Shown in pieces: positions 1-11,214 of a stretch of DNA of 64,000 nt (the first letter of the stretch is position 1; the number at the start of each line of letters is the position of its first letter). The notes beneath the pieces were generated by a model. The model was not told the origin of the DNA and ran no database searches. It saw only the letters and a list, made by a program, of their open reading frames with translations. The position numbers and the translations under genes are program-made. The DNA is from Mesorhizobium_L sp035547755 (lineage in GTDB: Bacteria > Pseudomonadota > Alphaproteobacteria > Rhizobiales > Rhizobiaceae). Location of the stretch: assembly GCA_035547755.1 (NCBI GenBank), contig DASZUG010000014.1:1-64000 (forward strand), read 5' to 3'.

Positions 1-1
1 C

Positions 2-109
2 GTCGCCGCCGGCAAACCCAAAATCGTCGCCATCATCGCAACAGCCCGCAAGCTCCTCACCATCCTCAACGCCATCATCCGAGACCAAAAGCCATGGCAA
101 ACCGCTTGA
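2..109 (+). mobile_element. C-terminal fragment of an IS110-family transposase
   Basis: The open frame enters from the left edge and ends at TGA 107-109. It encodes 35 residues with a run of the type RKLLTILNAIIRDQKPW, which I recognise as the conserved extreme C-terminus of IS110-type (DEDD plus serine) transposases. Only the tail is visible, so I cannot tell whether the element is intact outside the window. A GC-rich stretch without coding signal follows. Confidence 0.7.
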
Positions 110-124
110 CTCCAAAGACAGTCG

Positions 125-149
125 CTCTCCCCCACTTCGTGAGGGAGAG
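125..149. repeat. Hairpin in the GC-rich spacer after the IS fragment
   Basis: CTCTCCC pairs with GGGAGAG seven for seven, with an inner CAC/GTG stem and a three-base loop. It sits in the 228-base spacer (110-337) between the IS110 tail and the DUF1244 gene, on the 3' side of both. It may be a terminator-like or REP-like element, but no T-run follows it. The rest of the spacer is GC-rich with no credible gene. Confidence 0.35.
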
Positions 150-337
150 GATAGGCCCTGGCCGCCGGCTCGGCGCCCATCCGCCACCCGCGAAGCGGGG
201 GGAGGTGGCTCGGGCCCCCGGGTCCGGCCGTTGGCCGGCCCGAGGACAGGCTCCGCCCGAGACGAGGGGGGATAATGTCTGTTAACCCGAATTCACAGCC
301 GTGATCGATCCCCGCTCCTATGGTTGGCGCGGCGTTG

Positions 338-643
338 TCAGTCTTTTGGCCTGTTCGTCTCGAAGGCTGCCTTCTGGGCGTCGCTCGCTTCCTTCTGGTG
401 TTTCGCCTGCCATTCGGCATAGGGCATGCCATAGATGATTTCCCGCGAGCGATCTTTCGAAAGGTCGACGCCGGCTTCGCCCGCGGCCTCGCGATACCAG
501 TTGGAAAGGCAGTTGCGGCAGAAGCCGGCGAGATTCATCAAGTCGATATTCTGGACGTCGGCACGTTCCCTCAGATGGTCCACCAGCCGCCGGAATGCCG
601 CCGCCTCGAATTCCGTCTTCTGTTCCTGCGTCAGTTCGCTCAT
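338..643 (-). CDS. DUF1244 family protein
   Basis: A 101-residue cytosolic protein of the DUF1244 family, which is small, alpha-helical and common in alphaproteobacteria. The diagnostic stretch is the central FCRNCLSNWYREAA segment with two cysteines two residues apart, followed by a YGMPYAEWQAKHQ motif. No biochemical function is established for the family that I know of. Its start overlaps the stop of the upstream amidohydrolase by four bases, so the two are very likely co-transcribed and translationally coupled. The length is normal for the family. The N-terminal part is acidic and helical, and no signal peptide or membrane segment is present. Confidence 0.88.
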   Translation of the reverse strand: MSELTQEQKTEFEAAAFRRLVDHLRERADVQNIDLMNLAGFCRNCLSNWYREAAGEAGVDLSKDRSREIIYGMPYAEWQAKHQKEASDAQKAAFETNRPKD

Positions 644-1452
644 GGCGTTCTTCCTTCCAACGGTCCCGTCCGGGAGCCGAAAAACTTCACCTCATGCATA
701 TCGGGAAGCCGATTAATGGCTTCAAGCATGGGTGCGATGCGCTCCGCCCATTCCTGCTGTCCCTTGCCGCTGGCGATCAGGTCCTGCCTGATCTCGATGA
801 GCGCATGGGCATAGCCGTTCACGATGGCATGCCGGAACATGGTGTCTCCGCGTAACGCGCCGTCGTAAGGTTCGTTGTCTCCGATGACGAGCAACGGGTC
901 TTTGGCAAGCATGGCAAGCAAAGGCTTTACCGCCCGATCGTCGCTATCCCACAGAACGCCGGCATGCCATGGCCGCTCGATGCCCTGCATGCGCGGCGTG
1001 AAGGAATGGATGGAAAAAATGAAGGGCGCCTTGCCGGTCTCCTCCGCAACGGAAGCCACAAGTGAGGCAACGGCGTCGTGATAGGGCCGGTAAAAGCGGT
1101 CGAGCCTTTTCTCCCGCTCCGACGTGTCTATAGGGTAGTTTCCCGGAATGATGGTGCCGTCATAGAGCTGTCGGATGATGGTTGGGTCGTCTTCGCCGCG
1201 ATTGGCGTCGATGAGGAGGCGCGAAAAGCGCGCCATCACGGCGGGAACGCCGAGGATCGCCGCAAGCCGTTCGGTAACGGCGGCGACGCCGATATCATAG
1301 GCGATGTGGCGGTCGAACTCCGCATCGGGCAGACCGAGACGGCCATACTCGTCGGGAAGGTCGTGGCCGGCGTGATCGGCCACCAAGAGGAGTCCCTTGC
1401 GACGATCACCGTCGATCAAGCGAAAGGGCGAGAAAAGAGAGGTGCTGGTCAT
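640..1452 (-). CDS. N-formylglutamate amidohydrolase family protein
   Basis: A 270-residue protein of the N-formylglutamate amidohydrolase family (PF05013). Members hydrolyse N-formyl-L-glutamate to formate and glutamate, the last step of one histidine degradation route, but many rhizobial members are stand-alone paralogues of uncertain substrate. Family hallmarks are the N-terminal DHAGHDLP segment, an FSRLLIDANR stretch and FSIHSFTPRM in the middle, which carry probable metal and substrate residues. No hut genes are adjacent, so the substrate is inferred from family only. The downstream DUF1244 gene overlaps it. The upstream 167 bases separate it from the divergent DUF1036 gene and should hold both promoters. 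Confidence 0.85.
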   Translation of the reverse strand: MTSTSLFSPFRLIDGDRRKGLLLVADHAGHDLPDEYGRLGLPDAEFDRHIAYDIGVAAVTERLAAILGVPAVMARFSRLLIDANRGEDDPTIIRQLYDGTIIPGNYPIDTSEREKRLDRFYRPYHDAVASLVASVAEETGKAPFIFSIHSFTPRMQGIERPWHAGVLWDSDDRAVKPLLAMLAKDPLLVIGDNEPYDGALRGDTMFRHAIVNGYAHALIEIRQDLIASGKGQQEWAERIAPMLEAINRLPDMHEVKFFGSRTGPLEGRTP

Positions 1453-1619
1453 GTGGTTTGGATCGGGAGAGGTCGGTTGAAGCGCGCAAGGCGGCGGTGT
1501 CGTTCTTTCGTCACTCTTTTAGCCGAAATCGCGACAATCGCCATGCGCTTCGGCAGTTCTTTCTTCTCCAGCGCGAGCGTTGACATGTGGACGCCGATCT
1601 TTGAAAAGGGAGCATCTCA

Positions 1620-2138
1620 ATGATTGGTTCACGGGCTTGCGGGATGCTGTTCAAAGCGGCGAGGATAAAAGTGGCCGGCCGCTGGCCGTCGCTTCTGGCA
1701 CTCCTCTCTCTGGCCCTTGCCGCCGCGACTTTCTCCGCCGCGCCGGCACGGGCTGATTTTCGCGTCTGCAACGCGACGCAGGCGTTGGTCGGCGTGGCGA
1801 TCGGATACCGGGCCAAGGCCGGCTGGATCACCGAAGGCTGGTGGCATATCGAAGCTTCGAGCTGCAAGACGCTGATAGAGGGGCCGCTCTCCTCCAGATA
1901 CTATTATCTCTACGCCGAGGATGCCGACCGTGGCGGCCGATGGGACGGCCCGGTCAACATGTGCGTGGCCGAAAAGGAATTCAAGATCGCGGGCGTCAAC
2001 GATTGCTTCGCTCGCGGATTCCAGCGTGCGGGATTCAGGGAATACGATACCGGCCAGCAATCGAGCTGGATGGTGCAATTGACAGATCAACCGTCGCCGC
2101 AGGGCGCCGCGGCGATAACGGGAAACAGTACGAAATGA
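1620..2138 (+). CDS. DUF1036 family secreted protein
   Basis: A 172-residue exported protein. Residues 1-45 form a long signal peptide (basic start, then a Leu/Ala-rich core, then an APARAD-like cleavage region), so the mature protein is probably periplasmic. The mature part begins FRVCNATQ and contains GWWHIEASSCK and YYLYAE, which is the DUF1036 pattern with conserved cysteines that may pair as disulfides. Function is unknown. GGGAG seven bases upstream supports the ATG. The gene ends inside an ATGA overlap with pyruvate kinase, an arrangement that I recall as common in Rhizobiales and that implies coupled translation. Confidence 0.88.
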   Translation: MIGSRACGMLFKAARIKVAGRWPSLLALLSLALAAATFSAAPARADFRVCNATQALVGVAIGYRAKAGWITEGWWHIEASSCKTLIEGPLSSRYYYLYAEDADRGGRWDGPVNMCVAEKEFKIAGVNDCFARGFQRAGFREYDTGQQSSWMVQLTDQPSPQGAAAITGNSTK

Positions 2139-3571
2139 GACGAAGCCGCAAGGTCAAGATCCTGGCCACGCTCGGGCCGGCATCATCCGACGAAGCGATG
2201 ATCCGCCGCCTGTTCGAGGCCGGCGCCGATGTGTTCCGCATCAATATGAGCCATACGGACCATGATCTGATGCGGACGCTCGTGACGCGCATCCGCGCCG
2301 TCGAGGAAGCGGACGGAAGACCGATCGGCATCCTCGCCGACCTCCAGGGGCCGAAGCTGCGCGTCGGCAAGTTCGCCGACCGAAAGGTGCCGCTCAAGAT
2401 CGGACAGACCTTCACGCTGGACGACGATCCCGCGCCCGGAGATGCGAACCGGGTGCAGCTTCCGCACCCCGAGATCCTCTCCTCCGTCGAAGTCGGCCAC
2501 AGGCTGCTCATCGATGACGGCAAGCTCCAACTCGTCGTCGAGGCGACCGATGGCAAGTCGGTGCGTACCCGTGTGGTGGCGGGAACCGCCATTTCGGACC
2601 GCAAAGGCGTCAGCGTGCCCGACACGATGCTGCCGGTCGGGGCGCTCACGGAAAAAGACAGGCGCGACCTCGACGCCGTTCTCGCGACCGGCGTGGACTG
2701 GGTCGCGCTCTCCTTCATCCAGCGGCCGGAAGACCTTGCCGAGGTGCGCAAGATCGCCCGCGGCCGCGCGGCGCTGATGTCCAAGATCGAAAAGCCGCAG
2801 GCCGTGGCGAGGCTTTCGGAGATCATCGAACTCTCGGATGCGCTGATGGTGGCGCGCGGCGACCTTGGCGTTGAAATGCCGATCGAACGCGTGCCGGGCA
2901 TCCAGAAGCAGATCACGCGCGCCGCGCGCCGCGCCGGCAAGCCGGTGGTCGTGGCGACGCAGATGCTGGAATCGATGATCGCCTCGCCGGTGCCTACCCG
3001 CGCCGAAGTCTCGGATGTGTCGATCGCGGTTTTCGAAGGGGCGGACGCGATCATGCTTTCCGCCGAGTCGGCCGCCGGAGAATATCCGGTGGAAGCGGTG
3101 TCGATGATGAACAGCATCGCCGAACAGGTGGAGAAGGACCCGACCTATCCCGGCATCATCCATGCCCAGCGCAGCGAACCGGAAGCGACGGGCGCGGACG
3201 CGATCTCGGCGGCCGCCAGGCAGATCGCCGAGACGCTCGATCTCTCGGCCATCGTCACTTACACCGCATCGGGAACGACCGGGCTGCGCGCCGCGCGCGA
3301 GCGGCCGCGCGTCCCGATCATAGCGCTCTCTCCGGTGATCCATACGGCGCGCCGTCTCTCGCTCGTGTGGGGGATGCACTGCGTCGTCACCGAAGATGCC
3401 GTCGACCTCGACGACATGGTCGACCGCGCCTGCCGCATCACCTATGAGGAAAGATTCGGCAAGCCGGGCGACAGGGTCATCATCACCGCCGGCGTGCCGC
3501 TCAGGACGCCCGGCGCCACCAACATGCTGCGCATCGCCTATATCGGATCGGACGGCCTCGGCGGGCTTTGA
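2135..3571 (+). CDS. pyk: Pyruvate kinase
   Basis: A 478-residue cytosolic pyruvate kinase that converts phosphoenolpyruvate and ADP to pyruvate and ATP in the last step of glycolysis. The start at 2135 is chosen because the protein then opens MRRSRKVKILATLGPASS as the family does; a longer frame upstream is only read-through of DUF1036. Visible landmarks are RINMSH near residue 35, the active-site SKIEKPQA near 216, ARGDLGVE near 241, VATQMLESM near 277 and the signature EGADAIMLSAESAAGEYP near 300-320. The C-terminal regulatory domain is complete. The ATGA overlap with DUF1036 suggests coupling. Nothing looks damaged. Confidence 0.97.
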   Translation: MRRSRKVKILATLGPASSDEAMIRRLFEAGADVFRINMSHTDHDLMRTLVTRIRAVEEADGRPIGILADLQGPKLRVGKFADRKVPLKIGQTFTLDDDPAPGDANRVQLPHPEILSSVEVGHRLLIDDGKLQLVVEATDGKSVRTRVVAGTAISDRKGVSVPDTMLPVGALTEKDRRDLDAVLATGVDWVALSFIQRPEDLAEVRKIARGRAALMSKIEKPQAVARLSEIIELSDALMVARGDLGVEMPIERVPGIQKQITRAARRAGKPVVVATQMLESMIASPVPTRAEVSDVSIAVFEGADAIMLSAESAAGEYPVEAVSMMNSIAEQVEKDPTYPGIIHAQRSEPEATGADAISAAARQIAETLDLSAIVTYTASGTTGLRAARERPRVPIIALSPVIHTARRLSLVWGMHCVVTEDAVDLDDMVDRACRITYEERFGKPGDRVIITAGVPLRTPGATNMLRIAYIGSDGLGGL

Positions 3572-3688
3572 TCACGTCGGCTTCGGCATGCTGCCTGACG
3601 GCCTTCCGATTGCCGATGAAAAACGGCGAGGCGAGGCGGAAACTCCGGTTGCAAATCAAAGCGCCGCAGCCTATATGGCGGCTTCCGC

Positions 3689-3764
3689 GCTCCCATCGTC
3701 TAGCGGTCCAGGACGCCGCCCTCTCACGGCGGAAACAGGGGTTCGATTCCCCTTGGGAGTGCCA
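3689..3764 (+). tRNA. tRNA-Glu (anticodon CTC)
   Basis: A 76-base cloverleaf. The acceptor stem is GCTCCCA pairing with TGGGAGT (first pair G-U), the anticodon stem is CCGCC/GGCGG around the loop CTCTCAC, giving anticodon CTC, and the T arm carries GGTTCGATTCC. The CCA end is encoded at 3762-3764. It reads GAG codons. It lies 117 bases after pyk on the same strand. Confidence 0.96.
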
Positions 3765-3801
3765 GAAGCCGTTTCCTTCAACCGCAATTGCGCCCGCGAA
3801 T

Positions 3802-4016
3802 TCACCGGCGAAGGCGGCGATGCGGCATTTGCGTCGCGCCGTCGCGATCAAAGAGTCGCGTCGCGATTTCCCGCAATTGTGCCGGCTGAACGGCTTGGCC
3901 AGCAGAACGACATGCGCGAAGACATGCGGCGGGTTCTCACGCCCATAATCCGTCACGAACGCAAAGGGGATATTGCGCCGCGTCAATTCCGCCGCGACAT
4001 CGTCCACCGGCCGCCT
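3802..4016 (-). pseudogene. Decayed receiver-domain response regulator, 3' half
   Basis: The minus strand reads VDDVAAELTRRNIPFAFVTDYGRE and then VVLLAKPFSR, which is the second half of a single-domain CheY-like receiver. It includes the beta-4 Thr region and the conserved Lys of KPFS. The phospho-acceptor Asp half is missing. The frame breaks after KPFSR (about 3875): shifting by one base restores QLREIATRLFDRDG and a stop near 3802. The upstream end stops where the dispersed repeat at 4017 begins. I read this as a gene interrupted by a repeat and then frameshifted. It should be non-functional. Confidence 0.65.
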
Positions 4017-4130
4017 GCTTTGGCGGACGGACTTGGCCGTACCACCGGTACGACCGACACCGTCCTCCGCGCGGCTCGCCGCCCCATCGGAGAAACAGAA
4101 CTGTTTCCATCTAGCCCTGAACCGCTCTAG
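4017..4130. repeat. Dispersed rhizobial-type intergenic repeat, copy A
   Basis: This 114-base block is the reverse complement of a 114-base block at 51947-52060. The best-kept core contains the palindrome GTACCGGTGGTAC and a CCGCGCGGAGGACGG run. Two partial relatives lie at 52126-52221 and 21068-21124. Here it abuts the broken response-regulator gene. The rest of the 3765-4352 gap shows no other gene. Confidence 0.75.
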
Positions 4131-4379
4131 ATCGGCGCCGGCTTCTTCGAGGCCGGCCTGTGCAACGGGCCGGGCCGAACGCTGGAACATTTGGCGTCTG
4201 GAAATGGACGTGCATTGGCCGAGAGGATCCAATGTGTTTCACACGCCGCTATCGACGCGTGCAGGTGACGCCGAATGGCATAGGATGTAGGACGTTTTTA
4301 AGCAGCTGGAACTTCTGGCCGTCCTAGACGGACCACGGCTTCGGCAAAATGGGTGAAACCGGTGGAAAAGGGCATCAGG

Positions 4380-5729
4380 ATGCCACCTCGCAGACTGCGT
4401 CCGAACAATCTCCTGTCGACCCTGCGCAAGCATGATCTGCTTGTCGCATTGCCGGAAGAGAGCCTCGAAGGCCTGCTTGCCGCCGGCGTTCGAGAGACGT
4501 TTCAGGAGGGGGCGGTCGTCGTGAGCCAGGGAGAAGTCAGCGACACCGCTATCCTGCTGATCGAAGGATCGGTCGATATCTGGGCGCAGACCGCTTCTAA
4601 CCAGAGCCGACTTGCAACGGTCAGGGCGCCCGCACTTCTTGGCGAGATCGGCGTCATCGCCGACCTCGCACGCACCGCCACGATCCGTGCCCGCGAGCGT
4701 ACGTCCCTGCTCAGGATCGAAAAGACCCTTTTCAATGAATTGGCCGACAAGAACCCGCAAATCCTGCGCTACGTCATCGGGCAGTTGGGGGCGCGGATAA
4801 GAGAGCTGAATTCAACGATCGGCGTCTATACCACGGCCCTCACCGCGCTCGAAAAGGAAGAGTTCGAAGAGAGCATCCTGAACGATTTGCGGAATCCTCC
4901 AGCCGAGCTCGTGAACTTCGCCGAAACCTTTCGCGCGATGGCGCAGCAGATTTCGCTGAGGCAGCGGCACCGCAACGAGATGGCGAGTGCCGCCGCAATC
5001 CAACGTGCAATGCTGCCCGCCCCATTGCCCGACGATGATGGCGGCCGCGTTGAACTCTTCGCCAGGATGCAGCCCGCGCGGGAGGTGGGTGGGGATTTTT
5101 ATGACGCATTTTTCCTGGACAAGGACCATCTTGTCGTGACCGTCGGCGACGTCTCCGGCAAGGGAGTGCCGGCATCGCTTTTCATGGCTGTCTGCCAGAC
5201 GACATTGCGCATGACGCTCAGGGAACTTCGTTCGCAAATCGGCGATGCCGTTGAACGCGCCAACACGTTGTTGGAGATGGAAAACTCGGCCTCCATGTTC
5301 GCGACGTTCTTCGGAGCGGTTCTCGATTTGCGCGATGGCCGTCTGTCCTATTGCAATTGCGGCCACAATCCTCCGCTTCTGCAGCGTAAGAACGGTACTA
5401 TCGAAATCCTCCAGCAGGGAGGCATCGCGCTCGGCGTGGTGACGCCGGCCGGCTGCGAAACCTGGACGACTCACCTCGATACCGGCGATCGGGTCCTATT
5501 CTTCACCGACGGAATTACGGAAGCGCATGACCTCGAGGGCGATCTCTTTGGAGAAGAGCGCTTGTGCTCCTCCGTCCGGCGGCATCGGGAATTGGACGCG
5601 GACATGCTTGTCGAGGCGATTTTCGGGGATGTCGCGACCTTCGCCTCGGGTGCGCCTCAACATGACGACCTCACCTGCCTTGTCCTGGCATATCCGGGCA
5701 TGAAGAGGAATTCCGTTCCTGTCAAATGA
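4380..5729 (+). CDS. Cyclic-nucleotide-binding domain plus SpoIIE-type PP2C phosphatase
   Basis: A 449-residue cytosolic protein with two domains. Residues about 15-140 form a cNMP-binding/Crp-like beta-roll (GEVSDTAILLIEGSVDIW, then LLGEIGVIADLARTATI). A helical linker leads to a SpoIIE/RsbU-type PP2C phosphatase from about 205, with all metal motifs present: GGDFYD (237-242), GDVSGKG (256-262), FTDGITEA and HDDLT near the end. It should remove phosphate from Ser or Thr on a partner protein, with the beta-roll as an input domain. ATG 4380 is preferred over GTG 4353 because AAGGG lies seven bases before it. It heads the plus arm of the T6SS locus, so a role in post-translational T6SS control is inferred. 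The ligand is not known. Confidence 0.85.
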   Translation: MPPRRLRPNNLLSTLRKHDLLVALPEESLEGLLAAGVRETFQEGAVVVSQGEVSDTAILLIEGSVDIWAQTASNQSRLATVRAPALLGEIGVIADLARTATIRARERTSLLRIEKTLFNELADKNPQILRYVIGQLGARIRELNSTIGVYTTALTALEKEEFEESILNDLRNPPAELVNFAETFRAMAQQISLRQRHRNEMASAAAIQRAMLPAPLPDDDGGRVELFARMQPAREVGGDFYDAFFLDKDHLVVTVGDVSGKGVPASLFMAVCQTTLRMTLRELRSQIGDAVERANTLLEMENSASMFATFFGAVLDLRDGRLSYCNCGHNPPLLQRKNGTIEILQQGGIALGVVTPAGCETWTTHLDTGDRVLFFTDGITEAHDLEGDLFGEERLCSSVRRHRELDADMLVEAIFGDVATFASGAPQHDDLTCLVLAYPGMKRNSVPVK

Positions 5730-5973
5730 CGGGAGGCGATCGGGGTCCCATGCCTGCGCCAGCGGCCAATCGGATTCGGCGGAGAGCTATGCTTCCGGTG
5801 GTAATCAGTGCGTAACCAAGTCCCGTTCGGTCCGCAACCTGCTTGATTTCGCTATGGACACCGGTGACGGGAAATTCTAAGATTTCAGCACGGCAAGCCT
5901 ATCTTCGGCATTTACGAGACGCCCAGGGCGGGGCGCAGCTTGTCTTAAAGCGCTACAAGGCTTGGGGGACGCC

Positions 5974-8721
<2,748 letters not shown>

Positions 8722-8792
8722 CCTCATCGAGTATGGGCGCTCCTCGGGGCGGCCGTGCTTCTTTCATCAAATTCGGAAAAAAGGGATAGGCA

Positions 8793-9269
8793 ATGGCGAT
8801 ATACTTGAAATACGAAGGAATCGACGGCGAAGCGACCCAGGACCAGCACCAGAAATGGATCGATATAAATAGCCTGCAATGGGGCGTCGGGCGCGGCATC
8901 AGCACGGTCTCTGGATCGGCCGCAAACCGTGAGGCGAGCGAGCCGAGCGTCAGCGAGGTCGTGGTCACGAAGATGATGGACATCGCCTCGACAAAGCTGC
9001 TCACCGAAGCGGTGACGGGACGGGACGGGAAAACGGTGGAAATTCATTTCGTCACGACCGGCAATCCCGGCATGACTTACGCCGAATACAAGCTGACGGG
9101 CGCCTTGATCTCTGGCTATAGCGTTTCCAGCGGAGGTGAGCGGCCTTCCGAGTCGATCTCGATCAACTTCACGAAGATCGAATATAAGATGACGCCGTAC
9201 GACGACAAGAACAAGGCCGGCACGCCGGTGACTGTGTCCTACGACCTGTCGACCACCAAGAGTGGCTGA
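8793..9269 (+). CDS. hcp: T6SS inner-tube protein Hcp (TssD)
   Basis: A 158-residue Hcp-family protein, the hexameric ring subunit that stacks into the inner tube and is itself secreted. It opens MAIYLKYEGIDGEA, then WIDINSLQWGVGRG, and ends with the beta-rich segment SISINFTKIEYKM, all typical of Hcp1-type proteins. Length is normal, with no effector extension. It is followed immediately by a strong hairpin and T-run (9289-9315), which suggests that many transcripts stop here and Hcp is made in excess of downstream proteins. It lies between clpV and vgrG. Confidence 0.95.
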   Translation: MAIYLKYEGIDGEATQDQHQKWIDINSLQWGVGRGISTVSGSAANREASEPSVSEVVVTKMMDIASTKLLTEAVTGRDGKTVEIHFVTTGNPGMTYAEYKLTGALISGYSVSSGGERPSESISINFTKIEYKMTPYDDKNKAGTPVTVSYDLSTTKSG

Positions 9270-9288
9270 TTGCAGGAAATCTGGACTG

Positions 9289-9315
9289 ACGCTCGGGCCC
9301 GGGCCCGGGCGTTTT
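9289..9315 (+). terminator. Intrinsic terminator/attenuator between hcp and vgrG
   Basis: A ten-pair stem (ACGCTCGGGC pairing with GCCCGGGCGT, one G-T pair) closes a four-base CCGG loop and is followed by TTTTC. It lies 20 bases after the hcp stop and 17 before the vgrG start. Since vgrG, tssA-E and others continue on the same strand with no obvious other promoter, it probably acts as a partial terminator. Confidence 0.8.
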
Positions 9316-9331
9316 CGTTCCGGCACGAGAT

Positions 9332-11203
9332 ATGGCTGACACGATGTTGCAAGCGGATCGTTGGCTGACGCTGGATTCCCCGTTGGGCTCCGACGCGCTC
9401 CTCGCAACGGAAGTGACAGGGACCGAGGCCATTTCGGAACTGTTCGAATTCCGCGTATCGGCGCTTTCGTTGAAGAAGACAATTGCGCCGGCTGATATTC
9501 TGGGCAAGTCCGCGACGTTGGCGATGGCGCGGCCGGGCGGCAAGCGCCGCTTTGTCAACGGCATCGTCACGTCGATCGCCGCGGGATATGTGACGCGCAA
9601 TGACTACCGGCTCTATTCGCTGGTGATTTCTCCCACACTTTGGACCCTCGGGCGCCGTTCGAACTACAAGGTCTTTCAGAACAAGACCGTTCCCGATATT
9701 CTCGGCGAATTACTCGGCAAGATCAGTTACAAGAAATCACTCACCGGAAAGTATGAAAAACGGGATTTCTGCATCCAGTTCGGTGAGACGGATCTAGATT
9801 TCTTTCGCCGCCTGGTCGCCCAAGAGGGGATCTTCTACTATTTCAAGCATACGGAGTCCGGGCATAAGCTGGTGCTCGGCGACGCCGCGACGGCCTATTC
9901 CGATGCGGATCAGCAGGAGATCGAATACCGGCAGAATGTGGACGATGTCACCGACGCCGTGAGCCTCTTCGATTTTTCGAGCAACCTGACGGGGTCGAGT
10001 TGGACCCTCAGCGATTATGATTACGAAAAGTCGTCCGACCTGTTCCAGAAGACGACGAAGACTGCACTTGATCCTGCCAAAGACAAGGATTGGGAGTATT
10101 TCCGTTTCGGTGACGGACCCCATTCGGACAGGGTCAACGCCCTCTCGTCGGCAGCCGTCGATGCGACCGACGCAGGTTTCGAGATCATCGACGGCAAGGG
10201 GAGCACCGCGAGCTTCACGCCAGGGCACAAGTTTTCGATCAAAAAACACCCTATTTCGCAGGTCGTGGACAAGAAATTCGTGCTGACGCGCGTCGTGCAC
10301 GAAGCGCGCGACCAGGCCTATTTCGCCGCCCGCCCGGGGATGGAAGGCAAGCCATACTACCGGAATGCGTTCTCCTGCATTCCGGCGGATCGGATCGCCC
10401 GACAGCCCTTGCCGCCACCCAAACCTGTCGTGCAGGGCCCGCAGACCGCGTTCGTCGCCGGGGGGAAGAAAGGCGAGGTCAAGGCCGACGAGTATGGCCG
10501 TATAGAGGTACGGTTCCATTGGGATCGGGAGGGCAAGAAGAATGACAAGTCCTCTTGCCTCGTGCGGGTCTCGCAACCGCTTGCAGGATCGGGATGGGGA
10601 GGGTGGTTCATCCCGAGGGTCGGAATGGAGGTCGTGGTCCATTTTCTCGACGGCGATCCCGATCGGCCGCTTGTGACCGGCGCCGTCTACAACAAGGAGT
10701 TCCCGCCGCCGCTGAGTAACGACCAGGACAGGACGACAAAAAGCGGGTTCTTTTCCCAGACCGTCGGCGCATCGAGCGAGAAAAAAGTCCATGAACTCTC
10801 GTTCGAGGAAGCCGCGGGCAAAGAGAGAATGGTGATCCATGCCGGGAAGGATTTTCTCCGCAAGATAGACAATGACGACACGCTGGACGTCGGGCATGAT
10901 CAGACGCGGACGATCAAGAACAATCGCACGATCACCATCTCGGACGGTAGCGACACGCTGAAACTTTCCAAGGGTGATCGGATGGTCGAGGCATCCGCTG
11001 GGCAGATCACCGTGAAAGCCATGAAGGGGATTACCCTCAAATGCGGGGACAATTCGGTCGAGATCACGCCTCAGGGGGTGAAGGTTAACGGCGTGTCCGT
11101 CACGGTGACCGGCACGAGCAAGGCCGAGACGAGTGCTCCGATCATCAAGATAACAGCCGACGGCATGGCGACTCTCAAGGGCGGCATCGTCAAGATAAAC
11201 TGA
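9332..11203 (+). CDS. vgrG: T6SS spike protein VgrG (TssI)
   Basis: A 623-residue VgrG that caps the Hcp tube and carries cargo. The N-terminal gp27-like part holds LFEFRVSALS and the segment ETDLDFFRRLVAQEGIFYYF. The gp5 OB-fold part holds DEYGRIEVRFHWDREG and VRVSQPLAGSGWGGWFIPRVGMEV. The C-terminal needle has short beta repeats ending ADGMATLKGGIVKIN. There is no extra enzymatic domain after the needle, so cargo must be carried by PAAR, Hcp or an adaptor. The upstream ribosome site is weak. The DUF6931 gene begins 11 bases after its stop, which suggests those two work together. Confidence 0.95.
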   Translation: MADTMLQADRWLTLDSPLGSDALLATEVTGTEAISELFEFRVSALSLKKTIAPADILGKSATLAMARPGGKRRFVNGIVTSIAAGYVTRNDYRLYSLVISPTLWTLGRRSNYKVFQNKTVPDILGELLGKISYKKSLTGKYEKRDFCIQFGETDLDFFRRLVAQEGIFYYFKHTESGHKLVLGDAATAYSDADQQEIEYRQNVDDVTDAVSLFDFSSNLTGSSWTLSDYDYEKSSDLFQKTTKTALDPAKDKDWEYFRFGDGPHSDRVNALSSAAVDATDAGFEIIDGKGSTASFTPGHKFSIKKHPISQVVDKKFVLTRVVHEARDQAYFAARPGMEGKPYYRNAFSCIPADRIARQPLPPPKPVVQGPQTAFVAGGKKGEVKADEYGRIEVRFHWDREGKKNDKSSCLVRVSQPLAGSGWGGWFIPRVGMEVVVHFLDGDPDRPLVTGAVYNKEFPPPLSNDQDRTTKSGFFSQTVGASSEKKVHELSFEEAAGKERMVIHAGKDFLRKIDNDDTLDVGHDQTRTIKNNRTITISDGSDTLKLSKGDRMVEASAGQITVKAMKGITLKCGDNSVEITPQGVKVNGVSVTVTGTSKAETSAPIIKITADGMATLKGGIVKIN

Positions 11204-11214
11204 AGGCAGGTGGC

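Noticed and set aside
94..285. A 63-residue frame after the IS110 fragment
   Set aside because: Its Pro/Arg/Gly-rich translation comes from GC-rich spacer and includes the hairpin at 125-149; no coding signal.
2183..3379. A long minus-strand open frame opposite pyk
   Set aside because: pyk is complete on the plus strand with all signatures; the antisense frame is an Arg/His-rich shadow.
5730..5973. A sigma-54 promoter before clpV (T6SS loci often have one)
   Set aside because: The nearest GG...GC pair has the wrong spacing and no TGGCAC/TTGC match is present.
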